Made by a program: the position numbers and the translations under genes. From NCBI GenBank assembly GCA_900110595.1, contig FOEZ01000001.1, forward strand, positions 1 through 64,000: DNA of 64,000 bases, in the 5' to 3' direction. The stretch comes from Arthrobacter sp. OV608 (GTDB lineage: Bacteria; Actinomycetota; Actinomycetes; Actinomycetales; Micrococcaceae). Below, piece after piece: positions 59,976 through 64,000 of this stretch; positions within the stretch are counted from its first letter, which is position 1, and each line of letters starts with the position of its first letter. A model generated the notes under the pieces. It was not told the DNA's origin. It saw nothing but the letters and a program-made list of their open reading frames with translations, and searched no databases.

Positions 59976-62090
59976 GTGGCACAGGACGTGCTTACCGACC
60001 TTAGTAAGGTCCGCAACATCGGCATCATGGCCCACATTGATGCCGGCAAGACCACCACCACCGAGCGCATCCTGTTCTACACGGGTGTGAACCACAAGAT
60101 CGGCGAAACGCACGACGGCGCTTCGACCACCGACTGGATGGAACAGGAAAAGGAACGCGGCATCACCATCACGTCTGCCGCCGTGACCTGCTTCTGGGAA
60201 AACAACCAGATCAACATCATCGACACCCCCGGCCACGTTGACTTCACCGTCGAGGTTGAGCGCTCCCTGCGCGTCCTCGACGGCGCTGTCGCCGTGTTCG
60301 ATGGCAAGGAAGGCGTTGAGCCGCAGTCTGAGACCGTTTGGCGCCAGGCTGACAAGTACAACGTTCCTCGCATCTGCTTCGTCAACAAGATGGACAAGCT
60401 CGGTGCCGACTTCTACTTCACCGTAGACACCATCATCAGCCGTCTCGGCGCCAAGCCGTTGGTCATGCAGCTCCCGATCGGTGCTGAGAACGACTTCATC
60501 GGCGTCGTGGACCTGCTCTACATGCGCGCACTGGTGTGGCCCGGCGATGCCAAGGGCGACGTGACCATGGGTGCCAAGTACGAGATCCGCGAGATCCCGG
60601 CTGACCTCCAGGAAAAGGCCGAAGAGTACCGCGCGAACCTCGTTGAGACCGTCGCAGAGTCCTCTGAGGAACTCATGGAGAAGTACCTCGAGGGCGAAGA
60701 GATCTCGATCGACGAGCTCAAGGCCGGCATCCGCAAGATGACGATCAACTCCGAGCTCTACCCGATCTTCTGCGGTTCCGCGTTCAAGAACCGCGGCGTG
60801 CAGCCCATGCTCGACGCAGTTGTGGACTACCTGCCGAACCCGCTCGACGTCCCCCCGATGGTCGGCCACGACCCCCGCGACGAAGAGAAGGAACTGACCC
60901 GCAAGCCTTCTTCCGAAGAGCCGTTCTCCGCACTGGCCTTCAAGATTGCTGCGCACCCGTTCTTCGGCCAGCTCACCTTCATCCGCGTGTACTCCGGTCA
61001 CGTGGAAGCAGGCGCCCAGGTGGTCAACTCCACCAAGGGCAAGAAGGAGCGCATCGGCAAGCTGTTCCAGATGCACGCCAACAAGGAAATGCCCGTCGAG
61101 GGCGCTACCGCCGGCCACATCTACGCAGCCATCGGTCTGAAGGACACCACCACGGGTGACACCCTGTGCGACTCCGCCAACCAGATCGTGCTCGAGTCCA
61201 TGAGCTTCCCGGAGCCCGTGATCTCGGTTGCCATCGAGCCGAACACCAAGGGTGACCAGGAGAAGCTCTCCACGGCCATCCAGAAGCTCTCCGCTGAGGA
61301 CCCCACCTTCCAGGTGTCCCTCAACGAAGACACCGGCCAGACCATCATCGCCGGCATGGGCGAGCTCCACCTGGACATCCTGGTGGACCGCATGCGCCGC
61401 GAGTTCAAGGTCGAAGCCAACGTGGGCAAGCCCCAGGTTGCTTACCGCGAAACTATCAAGCGCGCCGTCGAACGCCACGACTACACGCACAAGAAGCAGA
61501 CCGGTGGGTCGGGCCAGTTCGCAAAGATCCAGATCGCGATCGAGCCGCTGGACACCGCTGAAGGCGAGCTGTACGAGTTCGAGAACAAGGTCACCGGTGG
61601 CCGCGTTCCCCGCGAGTACATCCCGTCCGTTGACGCCGGTATCCAGGATGCGCTGAACGACGGCGTCCTGGCTGGCTACCCGGTTGTCGGCATCAAGGCC
61701 ACGCTGATCGACGGCGCGTACCACGATGTTGACTCTTCGGAAATGGCGTTTAAGATCGCCGGCCGTATGGCTTTCAAGGAAGCTGCACGCAAGGCGAACC
61801 CGGTTCTGCTCGAACCGCTGATGGATGTCGAGGTCCGCACCCCTGAGGAATACATGGGTGAAGTTATCGGCGACCTCAACTCCCGCCGTGGCCAGATGCA
61901 GTCCATGGAAGATGCACAGGGTGTCAAGGTTATCCGTGCGCACGTCCCGCTGTCCGGCATGTTCGGCTACATCGGCGACCTGCGCTCGAAGACCCAGGGC
62001 CGCGCTGTGTACTCCATGACGTTCAACAGCTACGCCGAGGTCCCGAAGGCTGTTGCCGACGAGATCATCCAGAAGACCCGCGGCGAATAG
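59976..62090 (+). CDS. fusA: Elongation factor G
   Basis: A 704-residue translocase GTPase. The G motifs are [35 protein letters not shown] and [10 protein letters not shown]. Domains II-V follow in usual order, ending with [18 protein letters not shown]. It starts at GTG 59976 with AAAAGGAGA at ideal spacing. No second EF-G-like gene is in the window. Confidence 0.98.
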   Translation: MAQDVLTDLSKVRNIGIMAHIDAGKTTTTERILFYTGVNHKIGETHDGASTTDWMEQEKERGITITSAAVTCFWENNQINIIDTPGHVDFTVEVERSLRVLDGAVAVFDGKEGVEPQSETVWRQADKYNVPRICFVNKMDKLGADFYFTVDTIISRLGAKPLVMQLPIGAENDFIGVVDLLYMRALVWPGDAKGDVTMGAKYEIREIPADLQEKAEEYRANLVETVAESSEELMEKYLEGEEISIDELKAGIRKMTINSELYPIFCGSAFKNRGVQPMLDAVVDYLPNPLDVPPMVGHDPRDEEKELTRKPSSEEPFSALAFKIAAHPFFGQLTFIRVYSGHVEAGAQVVNSTKGKKERIGKLFQMHANKEMPVEGATAGHIYAAIGLKDTTTGDTLCDSANQIVLESMSFPEPVISVAIEPNTKGDQEKLSTAIQKLSAEDPTFQVSLNEDTGQTIIAGMGELHLDILVDRMRREFKVEANVGKPQVAYRETIKRAVERHDYTHKKQTGGSGQFAKIQIAIEPLDTAEGELYEFENKVTGGRVPREYIPSVDAGIQDALNDGVLAGYPVVGIKATLIDGAYHDVDSSEMAFKIAGRMAFKEAARKANPVLLEPLMDVEVRTPEEYMGEVIGDLNSRRGQMQSMEDAQGVKVIRAHVPLSGMFGYIGDLRSKTQGRAVYSMTFNSYAEVPKAVADEIIQKTRGE

Positions 62091-62155
62091 TCTTTCGGAC
62101 TTTCGCAGCGAACATATTCGGGTGCGCTTGCCGGCTTTCGGAAAGCACAGCCGGT

Positions 62156-62211
62156 GCAGGTGGCCGGGTTCGGTCGGATTCATCCGGTCAAGCCGGATCC
62201 CGGCCATCTGC
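62156..62211 (+). repeat. Hairpin in fusA-tuf spacer
   Basis: GCAGGTGGCCGGG at 62156-62168 pairs with CCCGGCCATCTGC at 62199-62211 (one G-U) with an inner small fold. It sits in the 264-base spacer between fusA and tuf, and may cause partial termination or processing so that tuf is expressed above fusA. Confidence 0.55.
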
Positions 62212-62255
62212 ACGAACAGGCTTCGGGGACTAGTATTAGTTCCTGAATCTGCAAT

Positions 62256-62285
62256 TTCACCAATCCAAAGCCCCCCAAGTAGACT
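62256..62285 (+). promoter_or_regulatory. tuf promoter
   Basis: TTCACC (62256-62261), an 18-base spacer and TAGACT (62280-62285), leaving a leader of about 62 bases. It allows separate high expression of EF-Tu. The -35 is weak. Confidence 0.5.
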
Positions 62286-62354
62286 TACCTGAGTTTCTGC
62301 CGCGACAAGCGCGGTCGAAGGGTATGTCATTTGAAAACGTTCTAGGAGGAACCT

Positions 62355-63545
62355 GTGGCAAAGGCAAAGTTCGAGCGGACTAAGCCGCACGTTAACATCG
62401 GCACCATTGGTCACGTTGACCACGGTAAGACGACGTTGACGGCCGCCATTTCCAAGGTGCTGTACGACAAGTACCCGACTCTCAACGAGAAGCGTGACTT
62501 CGCGTCGATCGACTCTGCTCCCGAAGAGCGTCAGCGCGGCATTACCATCAACATCTCCCACGTTGAGTACCAGACCGAGAAGCGCCACTACGCACACGTA
62601 GACGCTCCGGGTCACGCTGACTACATCAAGAACATGATCACCGGTGCTGCCCAGATGGACGGTGCAATCCTCGTGGTTGCCGCCACTGACGGCCCGATGG
62701 CACAGACCCGCGAGCACGTCCTGCTCGCCCGCCAGGTTGGTGTTCCCTACCTGCTGGTCGCACTGAACAAGTCCGACATGGTTGACGATGAGGAACTGCT
62801 GGACCTCGTTGAAATGGAAGTTCGTGAGCTCCTGAGCTCGCAGGGCTTCGATGGCGACGAAGCACCGGTTGTCCGCGTTTCCGGCCTGAAGGCCCTGGAA
62901 GGCGACCCCGAGTGGGTCAAGTCCGTTGAGGACCTGATGGCTGCTGTTGACGAGTCTGTTCCGGACCCCGTACGTGACCGTGACAAGCCGTTCCTGATGC
63001 CGATCGAGGACGTCTTCACCATCACCGGCCGTGGCACCGTTGTTACGGGCCGCGCCGAGCGTGGAACCCTCGCCATCAACTCCGAGGTCGAAATCGTCGG
63101 CATCCGCCCGGTCCAGAAGACCACGGTTACCGGTATCGAGATGTTCCACAAGCAGCTCGACGAAGCATGGGCCGGCGAGAACTGTGGCCTCCTGCTCCGC
63201 GGTCTGAAGCGCGATGACGTAGAGCGTGGCCAGGTTGTCGTCAAGCCGGGTTCCATCACCCCGCACACCGACTTCGAGGCTAACGTCTACATCCTCTCCA
63301 AGGACGAAGGCGGACGTCACAACCCGTTCTACTCCAACTACCGCCCGCAGTTCTACTTCCGTACCACGGACGTAACCGGCGTTATCACCCTGCCCGAGGG
63401 CACGGAAATGGTTATGCCTGGCGACAACACTGAGATGACCGTTGCGCTCATCCAGCCCATCGCTATGGAAGAGGGCCTCGGCTTCGCAATCCGCGAAGGC
63501 GGCCGCACCGTTGGTTCAGGACGCGTTACCAAGATCATCAAGTAA
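62355..63545 (+). CDS. tuf: Elongation factor Tu
   Basis: A 396-residue GTPase that carries aminoacyl-tRNA to the ribosome. G motifs: [26 protein letters not shown] and [25 protein letters not shown] is switch I. The C-terminal kirromycin region reads normal. It starts at GTG 62355 with AGGAGGAACC before it. A strong terminator follows. Confidence 0.98.
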   Translation: MAKAKFERTKPHVNIGTIGHVDHGKTTLTAAISKVLYDKYPTLNEKRDFASIDSAPEERQRGITINISHVEYQTEKRHYAHVDAPGHADYIKNMITGAAQMDGAILVVAATDGPMAQTREHVLLARQVGVPYLLVALNKSDMVDDEELLDLVEMEVRELLSSQGFDGDEAPVVRVSGLKALEGDPEWVKSVEDLMAAVDESVPDPVRDRDKPFLMPIEDVFTITGRGTVVTGRAERGTLAINSEVEIVGIRPVQKTTVTGIEMFHKQLDEAWAGENCGLLLRGLKRDDVERGQVVVKPGSITPHTDFEANVYILSKDEGGRHNPFYSNYRPQFYFRTTDVTGVITLPEGTEMVMPGDNTEMTVALIQPIAMEEGLGFAIREGGRTVGSGRVTKIIK

Positions 63546-63562
63546 TTCTTGTTGAACTAAAG

Positions 63563-63598
63563 AACGGCCCCGCTGCATCTGCAGCGGGGCCGTTTTTT
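63563..63598 (+). terminator. Rho-independent terminator after tuf
   Basis: A perfect 14-bp stem (AACGGCCCCGCTGC with its complement), loop ATCT, then six T. Confidence 0.92.
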
Positions 63599-63645
63599 GC
63601 GTTAAGAGGCGCCTGATATGGTTGCCGGACCGAAAGGAGTTCACC

Positions 63646-63771
63646 ATGGGATGGCTTATCTTCCTGATCATCGCGGTTGCGGTGGTGGCCGGCGTGTTCT
63701 GGGCCAAGAAGCATTTCCGCCACGAGATTGACCGCGCCAAGCGGATCAACCGGGCGAACAAGAACCAGTAG
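63646..63771 (+). CDS. Small membrane protein, 41 aa
   Basis: ATG 63646 to TAG 63771, with AAAGGAG 7 bases upstream. One hydrophobic helix (WLIFLIIAVAVVAGVFW) is followed by a strongly basic tail (KKHFRHEIDRAKRINRANKNQ region). The good ribosome site and clean reading suggest a real gene. Function unknown. Confidence 0.7.
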   Translation: MGWLIFLIIAVAVVAGVFWAKKHFRHEIDRAKRINRANKNQ

Positions 63772-63784
63772 GAGGGCGGCGCGG

Positions 63785-64000
<216 letters not shown>

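Noticed and set aside
59928..63320. A 1130-residue open frame on the minus strand across fusA and tuf
   Set aside because: It is antisense to two certain genes in strongly biased high-GC codons, has no ribosome site or family motif, and is rich in His, Gly, Val and Asp as expected of a mirror frame.

Overview
The window is high-GC actinobacterial chromosome, most likely from the Arthrobacter/Pseudarthrobacter group (Micrococcaceae). Support comes from mycothiol synthase (mshD), a GlnR-type orphan regulator, a PspC/LiaF-like envelope-stress module, actinobacterial forms of RpoB, RpoC and NusG, many GTG/TTG starts, and a gene order (tRNA-Trp, secE, nusG, rplK, rplA ... rplJ, rplL ... rpoB, rpoC ... 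rpsL, rpsG, fusA, tuf) typical of the phylum. The genus call rests on remembered similarity, not on a search.

Layout. 1-2076: two IS1249-like insertion sequences of the IS256 family in tandem, the first cut by the window edge. 2157-10475: a second-type YidC insertase, small oxidoreductases, a divergent ROK regulator and GH13 glucosidase pair, an aldo/keto reductase, a CitE-like lyase and two conserved proteins of unknown function. 10463-12525: an ArsR-SulP operon. 12650-15816: two MaoC/Had-like dehydratases, murB and an AlkZ-like protein. 15827-17000: a frameshifted AbiEi/DUF559-type gene bracketed by two related long stem-loops. 17015-22714: asd, a four-gene WXG100-protein cassette, and a thyA-dfrA-small membrane protein operon. 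22745-27821: a leftward run glnR, mshD, ppk, mutT1-like. 28161-34389: membrane, heme-binding, flavodoxin-like, YgfZ, ankyrin, MFS and GNAT genes. 34453-40106: pfkA and a PspC/LiaF-like/histidine kinase/response regulator divergon. 40249-63545: aspC, then the transcription and translation block, interrupted by a tandem pair of double-GNAT proteins, a thiolase-YbaK pair and a lipoprotein. 63785-64000: the 3' end of a GH1 beta-glucosidase gene.

How the genes work together. The right 24 kb is the core machinery: SecE (secretion), NusG (elongation), ribosomal proteins L11, L1, L10, L7/L12, S12 and S7, RNA polymerase beta and beta', EF-G and EF-Tu. Several of these units share a TAGACT-like -10 with an 18-bp spacer. 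The PspC module looks like an envelope-stress sensor. thyA-dfrA supplies dTMP, and ppk with a Nudix/phosphatase protein handles polyphosphate and nucleotide sanitation. Many genes have a -10-like hexamer 6-7 bases before the start codon and no Shine-Dalgarno, which points to widespread leaderless transcription.

The best candidates for something new are the WXG100 cassette at 18244-20995 and the stem-loop-bracketed broken gene at 15827-17000. No CRISPR array, rRNA operon, integrase or prophage was seen.
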